Shown here in pieces: positions 1-11,345 of a DNA stretch of 64,000 nucleotides. This stretch comes from Sialis fuliginosa. Taxonomy: Eukaryota; Arthropoda; Insecta; Megaloptera; Sialidae. A program made the position numbers and the translations under genes. The notes below the pieces were generated by a model. It saw only the letters and a list, made by a program, of their open reading frames with translations. It searched no databases and was not told where the DNA came from. The stretch is taken from positions 8,680,001-8,744,000 of the forward strand of contig OY540821.1 in assembly GCA_961205875.1 (NCBI GenBank), written 5' to 3'. The first letter of the stretch is position 1, and each line of letters opens with the position of its first letter.

Positions 1-194
1 TACTGAGTCTCTATACTACAATATTTTTTTATATTTTCTACCAATAATTCTTGACAGCATTTCTCATTACAAAATAAAAATATCCGCATGAAAAAGACGA
101 CAGTAATGTCACTAGAATTAATAAACAAAAAAGCCAAGACCCTTGGGAAACTTTGAAGACAATGTACAAGTCAGCATTTGATGTAGAGGTGACT

Positions 195-1170
195 CAGTGG
201 CGTAGATATAATATTTAAAACCGTATAAATTATAGTATATAAAAAAGTGCTGTTTATTTTCTAACTTTCTTATACGACCATATGTATAAAATACACAAAA
301 AAAAATTGTATTGGGACAAGATAATCCTTGTTTATAGAATAAACTCTTAATCTAACTATATTATTGGGAGCGTTTACGTCTGACCAAAAAACGGAACAAC
401 GAGCTTTGATTGGTTGATTCATGGAATTTCTGGTGGAATGTACCAGAAATTAAAATAATTTCATTTTTTAAGCGTGTAAGGAAGTGAGGAAGAAGTAGCT
501 AGAAAGAGATAGAAACTAGTGACCAGGCTAACCAAAGAACTTTTATGTTCACTTCATGTTGAGCGTTTCTGTCAGAACACTAGTTTCTATCTCTTTCTGG
601 TTACTTCTTTCTCACTTCCTTACACGCTTAAAAAATGGTACATTCCACCAGAAATTCCATGAATCAACTAATCAAAACTCGTTATTCACTGTTTTTGATC
701 AGTCGTGAACGTGACCATTACTTCTCTTTAAAACAATATTGTCATGAGAAAAAAAACAAATTACCTATTTGTTTTGAACAATATTTGATATTTGCGCGGC
801 TCAGAAAATAAAATATTGATAACGATAGTTACCTAGAGGTAACTATTGGTAGTATCGGCCCAGATAAAACGAAAAATCGCCGAGGTTTATACCCAGAACC
901 CAGTATTTATATCAGTAAAAGTTTATTAAAAATCTTGAACTTAAATTTGTTATCGCAAATAAATATCAGATCTAATAATTCAAAATTATCGAAATAAAAA
1001 AATTACCAGAAGTTAAAACAGTTCAAAATATATTAGTTGGAGGTAACTTTAAATCCTTGGAGACTGTTTTTTAATGAAATTGCGGGTAAAAGATCAAAAA
1101 AATACTTTTTTTTATAAGTCAGAAGAAATTTATTGATTTTTTATTAGCTTCTTAGCTACCTACGCCACTG
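195..1170. repeat. Possible TIR element, CAGTGGCGTAG ends
   Basis: An 11-base motif CAGTGGCGTAG at the left end is mirrored by CTACGCCACTG at the right end, about 975 bp apart. The pair encloses the foldback MITE at 366-716. CAGTGGCG-type ends are common on hAT-like non-autonomous elements, but no 8-bp target-site duplication is visible, so this may be two unrelated fragments. No coding remnant is seen inside. Confidence 0.3.
366..716. mobile_element. Foldback MITE, copy 1
   Basis: The element is almost entirely an imperfect inverted repeat. The left arm begins GGGAGCGTTTACGTCTGACC and the right arm ends with the complement of GGTCACGTTCACGAC. Long matching stretches (GAATTTCTGGTGGAATGTAC, AGCGTGTAAGGAAGTGAG) occur in both arms around a centre near 540. 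ATT flanks both sides and may be a short target duplication. A second copy lies at 17362-17733. It has no coding capacity and the superfamily is not determined. Confidence 0.85.
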
Positions 1171-1379
1171 ACGCTGGTACGAGGTAACACGTAGATGATG
1201 TAATTGAATAAAAACACTTTTCTAAAGTAAATTTAATTATTGGCGTACTTCGCAAATGTATGCATATAATTTTATTTTTAAATATTCTGTGAGGTTAACC
1301 GCAAAATGATAGGAAATTTCAGATACACTAAGAAATGAGATTATTTGTAGTAACATGATTTGGTTATAGTTAACAATAT

Positions 1380-1640
1380 ATAAGGTACTGGATCGTACTC
1401 CAGTGTTGGATTCTTGTTTAATTAAACGTACTAAATTAGCTATTACTGAATCATATAATAGACACTTAACAGCTTAATTTGATGACAATCAGTCAATGGG
1501 TGTTAAAATGGTGGACATTTAAATTAATTATTAGTGTAATCTTTTTATTAATTATTATATTATCATAGCATCTGTTTTAAATTGTTTACAATTTTACGAT
1601 TCTTTATTTTATAACTTGTGTGTCTTTGTATATTGGAGTC
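1380..1640 (+). repeat. Family A TIR element, truncated copy
   Basis: It opens with AAGGTACTGG and shares internal blocks with the other family A copies, such as AAAATGGTGGACATTTAAA and the stretch leading to a GATTCTTTATTTTATA block. The right half present in full copies (for example 12298-12844) is missing. It is non-coding. Confidence 0.7.
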
Positions 1641-2589
1641 ATATAACCGGAATTTTTTATTGAATAAAACAATCTCTCCCTACAGCGATTTTATGATTTT
1701 AAAATGTTTTAGGGATCAAGTGAGTTTGTGGAAAAATATATTTACGGCAACAATCCGAAAAAGCAAAAATCAGTCCAGAAAAATCTTAATCACTTTTTTG
1801 TTTCAATATATATGGGAAGTATATATATACAAACAATTAAAAGGACATTAAATACCCTACAATTTGAGATAAACAAAATTGCTCTACGATGGTTTGGCCA
1901 AAGATGGCACGTCAATCAATTTTTTTTTAAATATAAGTTTTGACGGTAATTTTGAATATTTTTATACAAATTTATTTCATAAAGACATACAAAGATACAT
2001 AATAAAAAAATATATAACATATATACATATATAATAATGTAACTGATATATATATATCCAGAAGCCAATTCTTTGTAACTCTTGTTCAAAATTTCCAAAT
2101 CTTAAGTATTTAAGAACAATTACCTTAGTCAATAACATTACTTCCACGTTTAAACGTAGAAACTTCGTAGATAAAACACAGAGTTTTTTTAACAGAAAGT
2201 TTTACTGCATCTAACTTTTTAACGATATAAACAAACCAGTAGTATTTACCTTTCTAGGAAGTAGAGCCAAGAACTCACAGACTGCTTAATCCAATGTAAA
2301 CATTATACAGTAGTTTGTTTCTGTCTCTGTCTTTAATTTACATCCTAGTTCTCTACTGTCTTACTTCAGGAAATTAAAATTAAAAGTCAGAAAAAACCCA
2401 TAGCACTCTCTTCTTGATTTTATTTAAGGCACTCATCTAGATTAATTAGAAGTAAAAAATTACCTGCTAGACTTGTTTTTTTATAGCACCTACTTTATTA
2501 TTATATGCACAGAAACCAAAACGGTTTCTTTTATTTATGTGTTTAAATTATTTTCTTTATTACTTTGATGCTCTTCTTTATCTACTATA
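1641..2589. other. AT-rich intergenic, no gene seen
   Basis: Low-complexity A/T runs and TATA-type microsatellite around 2010-2055. The short open frames here (60-77 codons) are lysine/asparagine/isoleucine-rich and look like chance frames in AT-rich DNA. Confidence 0.6.
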
Positions 2590-2900
2590 CAGGGTGATTC
2601 ATAACAAATATAAAAAAAAAGATTGTAAATTGAAGATGTTATTTTAAGCAAAAAACTTTATATGAACACGAACCCGTCCTGGCTTCGCAAGGGAGTTAAT
2701 ATTTCATCTCCTGTCGTGTATGGAGGGTTGTAATTGTTGTTTTCACTGACCCAGCAAACGTTGTTCTGCCCAAAAATAATTTGTTAAAAATCAGACCATA
2801 AATAGACATTATAGTAAATATCTTGACCCCAGTATCACCTACCGGGTCAAAAAATTAAATAAACCTAACGGAGCACCAAGCAAACATATGGTGTGAATAT
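2590..2900 (+). repeat. Dispersed repeat fragments (family I end; ACTAGCTG-like piece)
   Basis: CAGGGTGATTCATAACAAAT followed by a GAAGATGTTATTTTAAGCAAA block matches the family I repeat seen at 8745-9015 (minus), 24484-24600 and 49216-49400. Directly after it, GACCCAGCAAACGTTGTTCT near 2750 resembles the start of a very common insect SINE/LINE-tail type repeat. Both are partial. Confidence 0.55.
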
Positions 2901-3060
2901 GGTTTCGATACATCCAGTAATTTAAGTACATACGTGCGCACTAACGTTTTTATATATTAAGATGTTTCATTATTAGTTTTTATTTAATATCTGAAAAACC
3001 CATTGTGATAAAGTTATGAAATTTTATAATCGGTTTAATATTAATGCGTGTTATCGATTT

Positions 3061-3172
3061 TCAGTATCGACCTGTAATTATTTAGCCCAGGAGTGTATGG
3101 GGTAAATAAATAACAGAAAAAAATGACCCCATTCATACCTGATGGGCTGAATAATTAATAGTCGATACTTAA
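3061..3172. repeat. Imperfect inverted repeat, ~45-bp arms
   Basis: AGTATCGACC...TTTAGCCCAGGAGTGTATGGGGT is mirrored by ACCCCATTCATACC...GGGCTGAATAATT...GTCGATACT around a short A-rich centre near 3118. It could be a small foldback element or a solo hairpin. It contains no gene. Confidence 0.65.
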
Positions 3173-3900
3173 CAATCCTGGTTACGCCGCTTCCTTGAAA
3201 TGAGGATAATTATATTAAATATAGTATACCCCTATACTATATTATAGTGAAATTGGCCACCCATTTAGCTTTGGCCCTTTAATAAACACGCTCAACTAAA
3301 TCTCGTATAAATGTATTGATTTCCCAGAAACTAGCTCTTGCATAATGGCATTAGCTACATAATAGGCTTACCACCTTCGCATAGACAAAGAGCCTACCTC
3401 TCTAAACATTAATTAACATTTTGATCGATTGTTTCAAGTACTAATTGATCACGTAATACAGCGATCGTAATGCGAATGACATGTACCTAATACCATTTAT
3501 GGTATTTACTTATGGGTATATTTTACAAAATAAATATACAGGAGAACCTCCCTAAACTGTACCTACACTTGGGACATGACAACCTGTCTAAAGGTGATAA
3601 TCCACGATGGGACAGAAATTTCACGAGTAAATAATCTACATAACGTAATGTAATTTCTTCTTTTATATCATAATAAAATTATGATTTTGCATTTTTTAAA
3701 CTTATTTTTAGGAAAAATATTTATTTTCTAATCTATTTACCACCTATTGCGCTATCCCGTTTATAACGCGTTTTTGATTCGATTCGCTCAAGAGCGTTAT
3801 AACGAAGTTTCACTGTATACATTCCATTCGATTATTATTTTGAATGCTTTCGTTTATCAACAAGTAATTAATTAAATTTCTGGTTTATATTAATACATTA
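3173..3900. other. Intergenic, no gene seen
   Basis: AT-rich sequence with a small hairpin around 3215-3246 (TATAGTATA / TATACTATA around CCCC). No coding or RNA-gene signature is recognised. Confidence 0.55.
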
Positions 3901-3907
3901 ATACAAC

Positions 3908-4245
3908 TGATAGAAACATCTGCCAAGTAAATGCACAGTACTTCCTCGTACTAAAAGGTAGTTAATTATCGAACAATTTTAATAAACACCGATAAAGTAT
4001 TCAGAGGAATTGCCTGCCATGAGTTAACCATTTAATTTTTATACAATTTTATTTAAAAATATTTATTCCAAATTTTTCTTTTGATACTAGCATGATACTA
4101 CCAAGTTTCATTAATATCGGTGTGACAAGGATTCAAGGGACAGACAGACAGACAGACACGGAACAAAAAGTGTTTGTATTGACCTGAAACGGAAAGATCA
4201 AGTTAAAATGTTGAAATCGGAGAACATTTTTGTTCTCATTTTAAA
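3908..4245 (+). repeat. Family K dispersed repeat with (GACA)n tail
   Basis: AAACATCTGCCAAGTAAATG followed by a CTTCCTCGTACTA block recurs at 56334-56385. The 3' part has a GACAGACAGACAGACAGACACG tract followed by TTTGTATTGACCTGAAACGG, which recurs in reverse at 16362-16460. The phrase 'request for target then GGGACAGACAGACAG' is typical of the tails of insect LINE/SINE-like repeats. It is non-coding. Confidence 0.55.
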
Positions 4246-4795
4246 AAAAACACAAAGCTTCTCTCTTATTAAATTATCCGAAAATATGTAGGTTGTACAA
4301 CGCGAATCAATATTCCTGTCACTTATAATTAATAAAATCCTTACGAAACCATTGATTCTCGAAACAAAAATCTATTTACATAGGTATATTTTATTTACTG
4401 GCCATTGTTAAACAACGTTACCTAAAATTCACGCTCCGACAAACATTCGCATGTATATATACCTGTCGGTTTTTCCTTTAAATATTTGCCTACAGGACAA
4501 TTTTCTGAAATGGGTCCGAGCTTTTGTGCACACACACACATAATATGTACAGGATGATTTGTTTAAGTTGATAGCTCGCAGAAAAAAAAGCACTTTAATA
4601 CAAAAAAATGTGTTAGATAAAAGTTGTAAGATTTTGAGAATCCAATAAGATGTCTGTGTTGAAACCTCTTTAAGAGGTCACGTACAATACCTCTATTTGT
4701 ATATTATTGTTGTAGCTGCGACACTTTCAAAATAAACGTTATTTTTTTATATGTAATAAATCCGTTGATATTTAAAATGTCAACACCCCATAAGC

Positions 4796-5088
4796 CAGCG
4801 ATTCTCAACCTGAGGAGACGGGCTCTAGGGGGGCGTTATAAAACTAAATGGGGGGAGCGAGCATATCGAGATAAAATATTATTAAAGCATTTATTTAATT
4901 TACTGAAAAAAAAGCAAAAAAATACATATAATACTTATATAAAAATACTTTATATAAATAGGATTGCACAATGTATTTAATAATTAACTTATCAATATTA
5001 AACTAAAAACAAAATTAATAATTATTAGTAACCCCCTTGGGCCTGTCTTGCAGAGCAAAGTTTTTCGAAAGAAGGTTTAAAAAAGCTG
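4796..5088. mobile_element. hAT-like non-autonomous element
   Basis: The left end CAGCGATTCTCAACCTGAGG is a typical hAT-MITE terminus, followed by the G-rich subterminal run GGGCTCTAGGGGGGCG. The right side has CCCCCTTGGGCCTG and ends AAGGTTTAAAAAAGCTG, a decayed complement of the left end. The flanking octamers match poorly, so the right boundary is uncertain. It lies next to the family A copy at 5112. Confidence 0.55.
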
Positions 5089-5111
5089 TCTTAAAGCTAA
5101 TTAGATCCGTA

Positions 5112-5552
5112 TAAGTTACTGGCACCAGCCTTGGATCACACCCCGGTGTTGGACACTTGTTTAATAAAATGTACTTAATTAGAAATATTTGATTACTGTC
5201 ATTACTGACACTTAAAACAGCTTAATTTGATGACAATTGGCCAATGTCAAAATGGTGGACATTTATATTAATTATCAGTTTTTATAACTTTTGTGTATTT
5301 GTACTTCTCATGTTGTAATCATTTAGTGTCCATCACTGAGTGTCCATTACTTCTTTTACTTTATCCACTACTGGAGAAAATACATTGACAAAATAAGAGG
5401 CTATTATTGTTTGTTTGCAGAATTTGGTAATTAAATTGAGGTACTTGTTTTGTTAGTAACATGCGTTGATGATAATTACAAAAAGAAGTTCATCAATCCC
5501 AAAAAACAGTATACCTTGCTCTTAAGGAGGCCAAGACTGGTGCCAGTACCTT
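5112..5552 (+). mobile_element. Family A TIR element
   Basis: Left end ATAAGTTACTGGCACCAG and right end CTGGTGCCAGTACCTT are inverted repeats. Internal blocks are shared with the other copies: AAAATGGTGGACATTT, the TTTTGTTAGTAACAT block and the AAAAAACAGTATACCTTGCT block. The right end is preceded by CCAAGACTGG, as in other copies. No transposase is visible. Confidence 0.8.
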
Positions 5553-6044
5553 GTTTACACTGTAAAAAAGTTGCAAAAAACAAACTTTCTGTTTTATTTC
5601 TTACGTTAATTGAAATTTCAACTATCGATTAAATATGTATTACATTGTACAAACAGATTCTACTTTATATTATGTATAGAGATATATTTTTTCAATTTAA
5701 TGTAAAAAATATAACTTTTAATTTAAAAAAAATGTATTCATCTCTCAATGTTTTTATTATATTATATGTTCAATAATATTATGTATAACAAAGAAATCTT
5801 TGATTAAAAAAAATATGTATCTGAATTTAAAACCTTTTGAAAAACTGTCACATATCAAAATATAAAAGAATGTTATTTTATAAATTATCTGCGTATCTAT
5901 AATTTCTACCTTTGTCATCAAATTCAATACGATATTTTCAATTCTAATATTAAAAATATCGAAGAACGATAATATATGTAGTTAATAAAAAAATTCATGG
6001 AGTTTAATAAATACTTATATTTATTTATTTTCATTCATTTACAG
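5553..6044. other. AT-rich intergenic/intronic, nothing recognised
   Basis: Long A/T runs only. It ends in a pyrimidine-rich tract before the acceptor of the candidate exon at 6045. Confidence 0.5.
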
Positions 6045-6120
6045 GTTTGGTGGATAAAGAAAAAAACGTCTTCTGTTTGACAACATAGAACTCCGAAACT
6101 ATCAATCATACAAGCACTTG
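6045..6120 (+). ncRNA. Candidate non-coding exon
   Basis: The segment is preceded by a T-rich tract ending TTCATTTACAG and followed immediately by the strong donor GTAAGTTTT. Its base composition is less extreme than its flanks. All three forward frames contain a stop within 76 nt, so it cannot be an internal coding exon; a 5' UTR or long non-coding RNA exon would fit. No host gene is recognised. Chance pairing of splice-like signals in AT-rich DNA is the main alternative. Confidence 0.3.
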
Positions 6121-6360
6121 GTAAGTTTTAACAAAGTTATACAATCTAGTTTTAAGAATTGAAATTTCAGATCATTCCGACATTTGATTTTTATTTTACC
6201 TTTAGAACTAGTAATTTTTGTAATTGCGTTTAAGATTGATAGAAGAAATGCTGTAAAAACGATTTAAAAATAATTACATTTCTCTAATTAGTTATTAAAT
6301 ATAATAAAAAAATCAGAAATCTTTTTTTTTTAATTAAATAATTTATTGAAAACTTTTTTA

Positions 6361-6570
6361 TCGTTATCGCCTAGCGGCGGGTACATGTAAAACTGTCAGC
6401 GGGCGCCATTTGTCGCACATCGGCACAGTCGATTCCTTTAATCACATTAAGTGGTCGAAATCGCCTACACGACGACATTGACAATGTTTGAGACACGAAT
6501 CGTATCTCTGAAACCTGATCAATCATTCCGATAGACGTCAGTCAGTATTGGAGTATGTTAGATCAGTAAA
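6361..6570 (+). other. GC-richer island, possible 5' UTR/promoter
   Basis: GC content rises clearly here (GCGGCGGGTACATG, GCGGGCGCCATTTGTCGCAC), with many CG dinucleotides and a TCAGTCAGT motif near 6538 resembling an arthropod initiator. No ORF or recognisable protein is present. It may be a transcription start region or just an old GC-rich repeat. Confidence 0.25.
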
Positions 6571-6797
6571 CATCAAGAATTATTTACTTTTTTTGCTGGA
6601 AAATCAAAGATACTGGTTCTCTAATGCATTAACCAATATTATTTACATTATTTTCAGGGTTTTTAGATAGTAACACACACATATGTTACACACGAACATG
6701 CAGTTTGATCTGAAACAAATGTCCGCTTTTATAAAAAAATAATTGAAATTTGTTAGCTAACAAGCACTTAAATGTTTATTGACACAGATCAAATACA

Positions 6798-7360
6798 AAT
6801 ACCCTAACCATGGGCGTCCATGAGAGGTTAAGGGAATGGGGTACTCAGGCCTCCTCCCTCTAGAATATGACCTAACCTATAGCCTGTATTACACTTGTCA
6901 ATTTTTTCAGCATTTGAAAGTATTTATACTTAAAATTATTCAATTTTAAATTCAAATACGTTCTATTTTGACAGTACAAGCCAGCTTTTTTACAAGCTGC
7001 TTGTAAACTCGCTCAGTGTAATCATGTTCACTAGCTAACAAGCTGCTTGTTAACAATCTGCTACAAAAGTTTGAAAGCCGGGCTAGTTTACTCGCTGGCT
7101 TGTAGGCTTGTTAGCTTATTTGCTTGTAAACTAACCGTGTGTCATCATAGTAGCTAGTTCACTAGCTGCGAGTATCTCGGTGATTCCTGGTTTCAGTGTC
7201 TACAAAATGTATTCACAACACGTGGTTTACTCGCTAGCTAGTTGGCTACTGAGCGAGTGGAAAGTTTTGTGTGTAATCATAACTATCTTACTATCTGACT
7301 CGCTTGCTTGTAAACAAGCTGGCTTGTAGCTTGTAAACTCGCTCAATGTAATCGACCCTT
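6798..7360. repeat. Repeat cluster with TTGTAAAC/GCTAGC motifs
   Basis: Short motifs recur in both orientations: AGCTTGTAAACTCGCTC, ACAAGCTGCTTGT, CTTGTAAACAAGC, CTCGCTAGCTAG. GTAAACTCGCTCAGTGTAAT near 7005 is repeated as GTAAACTCGCTCAATGTAAT near 7335. It starts with ATCAAATACAAATACCCTAA, resembling the TIR of the 14458-14974 element. The organisation suggests a decayed TIR or foldback element. The 65-codon open frame inside it is made of these repeats. Confidence 0.5.
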
Positions 7361-7599
7361 TATTAATTATTATTATGTGTATTTTGTTCTTAAAAATTGT
7401 TAAGAAAGGAAAAAGTTTATTCATGGTTTTATTATTATTTTGTTATTTATTTTATATAATTTCTCTAACAATAAGTTGATTAATTGTAAGTCAAAGAAAT
7501 TGTTGCAAAAACAATAAATAAATAAAGTTTTAGGTATTTTGGGGGGTTTATTTATTTATTTTTTTTCAAAATTTTGCTGCTAACCAAATAAAATGTAAA

Positions 7600-7650
7600 A
7601 GTTTAGACATGTGTTTCAATAGCAATGCTACCATCATCAGAGTCTTAATT
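7600..7650 (-). ncRNA. Hammerhead-ribozyme-like motif, defective
   Basis: On the minus strand there is CTGATGA, then a short hairpin (GGTAGC-ATT-GCTATT), then GAAAC. This is the order of the hammerhead core CUGANGA - helix II - GAAA. Downstream, ACATGT could form a short helix III. The region that holds the cleavage site and start of helix I in the related 14886-14937 motif is shortened by about 3 nt, so this copy is probably inactive. Short hammerheads are known in Penelope-like elements and related retroelements; membership is inferred. Confidence 0.45.
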
Positions 7651-7655
7651 AAAGA

Positions 7656-8740
7656 CAGTATAGTATTTAAACAATGGATGTTTCGTTTTAAATCCCCCCA
7701 GAAATAGACTTAATCCGACTCTGATAACATATATTGGATTCTATGATGTTGAATAGGTACGTAGTCCTGTCTATTGAAGATTATATCGTATGAAATTTCA
7801 GGATATAATCAATGTTCCCGAGTTGGTATCGGGGTTAAGAGATTTTTTAATTCGGTTACCCAAAGGTTTCTCACTAATTTTGTTAATTACGTGTTTATGC
7901 AATTAACTCAGATTGCGTGCGAAATCAATCTTCGTATCTCGAGAATGGAATGATTTGTGGAATAATATCAAGAAATATATTTATAGTTTTAGAGATGAAA
8001 ATTAATTCAAATTCCATATTTTTTTAGATAATCAGGTAAATTATTTACAGATCATCTTAATCGGTATAAAATTTATATAGACAGACGGACGGACAGAGCG
8101 AAACTATAAGGGTTCATAGTTTTCTACGGCATTTTATTGTATTTTTCATTAACCCATTAATGCCATTGTCGTGAGACAGAAGAAGATAAATTATTATTAG
8201 ACAATTTCAAGAACGTTAGTAAATTTTTATCGAAACAATTAGAATGTATTTTGTTTAGATTGGAACGTTGCCAAATTAATTGCATTGTGTTGTGTTAAGA
8301 AATTATTGTCGGTAATAAGTTTAAATTGAATCGATTAAACGCCTTAAAATTATGTAGTAATGGATTTTTAAATACAAGCAAAAGAATACGGTTAATTACT
8401 TTTTTAAGCGGTATGTAAGATCCTCTCTTCTTTATCTTCTCTAAATACATAACCGCCTAACTCTATAAAATACTTTTTTTACGAAAAAAGTAAAACCGAC
8501 TTAAAAAAAGCCTAAAAATACTAAAAAGTATATAGTAATTAAATTTTACAGTTTTTTAAGTTTTGAATTCGGTTTTTTTATTGGATTGGCACCGACTTCA
8601 AAAACTGTTAAATTGTTGTAATTTTTTTACTAAAAGTTACAAAAATCAATCTTATTCGACTTTTACTGAGATCATAATGAACGGTTTTAAAAATCTTTTG
8701 TAACCGATTCGACACAATTATCCCCTCAAACTACTTGCCG
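7656..8740. other. Intergenic, no gene seen
   Basis: AT-rich sequence with a fragment near 8080-8130 (GACAGACGGACGGACAGAGCG) that resembles a dispersed-repeat tail. Nothing coding is recognised. Confidence 0.5.
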
Positions 8741-8744
8741 GCGA

Positions 8745-9015
8745 CTGAGTTGGTACTCGATACATTAACTTGTTAGACAGATAAAGCAAAAAATTTTCGC
8801 TGTGTTAGTCGAAACAACTAACATTAACCGTCTAGGGTTAATAATAAATCGGTTATCAAACATAACTGTAGGTACCACAATTAAATGGGTTCTATAGATA
8901 TTAAATAAACATTCATTTTGGGCAAAATTTTTGGAAGACTGTAGCTCCCTCATGAAGAATTTCCGGACACATGTTCACATAATTTTTTGTTGCTTAAAAT
9001 TACATCTTCGATCCA
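8745..9015 (-). repeat. Family I dispersed repeat
   Basis: Read on the minus strand, it contains the block GAAGATGTAATTTTAAGCAA, then CATGTGTCCGGAAATTCTTC, then the GGGAGCTACAG...CCAAAAATTTTGCCC block, all shared with 49216-49400. Parts also occur at 2590-2700, 10095-10165 and 24484-24600. The 62-codon frame here is only a frame through the repeat. Transposon class unknown; ends near CAGGATGATTTAC suggest a TIR element. Confidence 0.65.
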
Positions 9016-9186
9016 GTAGCGTCGCATCAATGTTTGATATTTTTTTACATTAGGTAGGTGTCACCCCCTGTAAATTTTTAACGACAGAAGAAATAGTATG
9101 CTCATTTTTTTTAAATAAATTATTAACTCCATTTTACACATTTTACCCCTTGTAAAAAGGAAACAAATACGCTTTATTTATTAACA

Positions 9187-10017
9187 TACTAGCTGGGCCC
9201 ACGCGGCTTCGCTCGCGTAGACTACGGAATTATTGTTTAGGATTTTTGAAAAATATAGTTTAATTAATTAAGTACAAACACGATTAGTTATTATTGTAAT
9301 AATAATTTATCAATACCTAAATTACCTAACAAAAACGAATCAGAAGAAAAAAGTACAAATAATTTGTGTTCTGTTTAAATTTAAATGTTAATTATTGAAA
9401 ACAAAATTAACTCAAACGTCAGCCGAGGGACTCCGAATATCTACCGAACGTAAGCGAATCCAGTCTGATGTACATCGCTTCGATGCGGCACGACACCATA
9501 CATTTAAAATGTTACCTTTATAAATATATTTTAAGATATTTTCTAAACTATACGACCAAATTGGATGCTGTAAATGGCAAACTATATCTACATTAAGTAC
9601 TTATGACGATGAAATCATTTATTTCGATAAGGATTAATGTTTTGCAGGTCATAAGTCCATGTAAACAAAACCCAAATATTTTATGTTTTTTTTGTAACAT
9701 AAAAGCAGTCATTGTGGCTTAAATATAAAAGTTAGACATATCATGTCGCTGACTTAATTGTAGAACTTTTGATTCTACACAATTCTTTAATACATTATTT
9801 TGTTCTATATTGAACGGTTTAGGCAGCGTATTACAAAACAGCGCGCCGACGGCAAAATTTTTTCCGACTTGATTTACTATTATCGTCACTGCTTTGTTGT
9901 TATGTTACCTAACGTAAAAAAATATAGCCTATAACCTGGCCAGAGAACGTACCTATGAATTAAAAAAAAAAACTCGTAAATCGGATAAGTGGTTCTCGAG
10001 TGATAAGGCAACTAACG

Positions 10018-10051
<34 letters not shown>

Positions 10052-10085
10052 GAGACGTTGAGCTTTATATATATTAAGGATGAGA
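9187..10085 (+). repeat. ACTAGCTGGGCC repeat, longest copy
   Basis: It starts ACTAGCTGGGCCCACGCGGC and ends TTTATATATATTAAGGATGA, the form of a very common insect SINE/LINE-tail repeat. From ~9555 it matches 62275-62783 closely; the second copy lacks about 340 bp of the interior. A reversed copy is at 37075-37413. The GACA tract near the 3' end is expanded only here. No reverse transcriptase is recognised. Confidence 0.7.
10018..10053 (+). repeat. (GACA)n microsatellite
   Basis: About eight tandem GACA units lie in the tail of the 9187-10085 repeat. The equivalent place in the 62.7-kb copy has only one or two, so this is a local expansion. Confidence 0.9.
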
Positions 10086-10094
10086 CGAGTGTCA

Positions 10095-10165
10095 CCCGGG
10101 GCGGATCGCCATTGCCTCGATCTACTGTTTTTTTACATCAGTTGTAAATCATCCTGTATATGTAA
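10095..10165 (-). repeat. Family I terminus
   Basis: The minus strand reads CAGGATGATTTACAACTGAT and then an AACAGTAGATCGA block. This matches the start of the 24484 copy (ACAAGGTGATTTACAACTAC). It is a terminal fragment directly after the ACTAGCTG repeat. Confidence 0.55.
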
Positions 10166-11124
10166 ATAATAAATATGCATCAAAAATAAATTCAACAAAA
10201 CACAGCAATATCATTGAAGATGACAAATCTTTCAGCGCACTCAGAATCTATTCGAGATGTATATGTAAATCGTGTACAACCTTCGTCAAACTGTCACCGA
10301 ATGTAAAGTTCCCAGTCTTACAAATGTACGATAAATCCGATGAAACGACTTAGCCTCTCTCTTTCTCTCATTGATACGGTTACCGAATAAAAAACACCTT
10401 GTTATAAACAAGTTTAAAATGTGTCACATACAGAAAACTACCTTTTACTTTCTTATACTATATATATATATATATGTACAATAATGTACATACATGAAAT
10501 ATACATATAAATAGTTAACGTAGTTCCAGCGTGGTATAGTATAATCAGACAATTTACTATAGATAAAAATTTAGAAGCCTCGGCACACAGACATTCACAC
10601 ATACAATTACATATGGTTAGTTTCAGTGATCTGGCAACGTTGCTCTGAGTGTTTATGTATTTTTGTTTATGGTCTCAGTATGTACAAATAGTATCGCGTT
10701 TTTATTCTACACTATTTCAGAGAGCGTTGCGCACAGCGTTGCCAGATCACTATAATCTGTTGAGTGAACAGGTTGGAAATGGATCGAAAATTAATTTTTT
10801 TAATTATTACATCTTGATAATAAAACGGCGAGGTGCTATTTTTATTTTTTTAACTTATTCGAAAATCATTTCTCAACACTCTCCTAGTTTTTTTTCCAAT
10901 TCTGTCGAGTGAATTTTTTAATATAATAAAAAATAGTTGGAGAGACCGGACATTTTACATGCTTTAAATGGGACATGACCCTCAAAATCGCGAACTTTGT
11001 CTTTAAATATCTCGCGATCTAAACGGCCAAAAATTATGAAATTTTAGGAATTCATAAATAAAGTTGTTATAAACCCGAGAAAAAAAATTCGGCCAAATCT
11101 GTCGAAAAGTGATTTCATGCTGGA
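10166..11124. other. Intergenic, no gene seen
   Basis: It contains a TA-dinucleotide tract near 10460-10475. An inverted pair, GTGATCTGGCAACGTTGCTC near 10628 and its near-complement GCAGCGTTGCCAGATCACT-type block near 10732, marks a small TIR-like structure of about 125 bp. The 87-codon frame over it has no protein-like features. Confidence 0.5.
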
Positions 11125-11345
11125 ACTACCTTAAGTCGATTTTTTTCGAATTCCGGATTTTGTTGGAATTATCCATTTTGACTATTTTCGCCATGATGTC
11201 TGTCTGTTTGTAAGCTCTGTAATTCAAATACGACAAACCGAAGAAGGGTGAAACTTTATATTTAAGATTAATTTTTGTCTGGGAAGAAAATCTCATATTT
11301 TTGAAAACGATCTTTCAACCGGGAAATGTTATAATAACTGTATGT
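11125..11345 (+). repeat. Family J dispersed repeat
   Basis: The blocks TTTTTTCGAATTCCGGATTT, CCATGATGTCTGTCTGTTTG, and CAAATACGACAAACCGAAGA recur in the same order at 35208-35460 and, in part, at 42240-42420 and 15635-15800. The transposon class is not recognised. Confidence 0.6.

Noticed and set aside
195..1170. Confident hAT call for the CAGTGGCGTAG pair
   Set aside because: The flanking octamers (AGGTGACT and ACGCTGGT) do not match, so it is listed only as a possible element.
10018..10053. CRISPR-like array
   Set aside because: It is a simple GACA microsatellite in a repeat tail in a eukaryotic genome; no repeat-spacer structure exists here or at the 46.1-kb and 53.3-kb arrays, whose units are contiguous.
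10649..10912. 87-codon frame as a gene
   Set aside because: It overlaps a small inverted repeat and has no domain, signal or composition shift; the length is unremarkable for chance in 64 kb.
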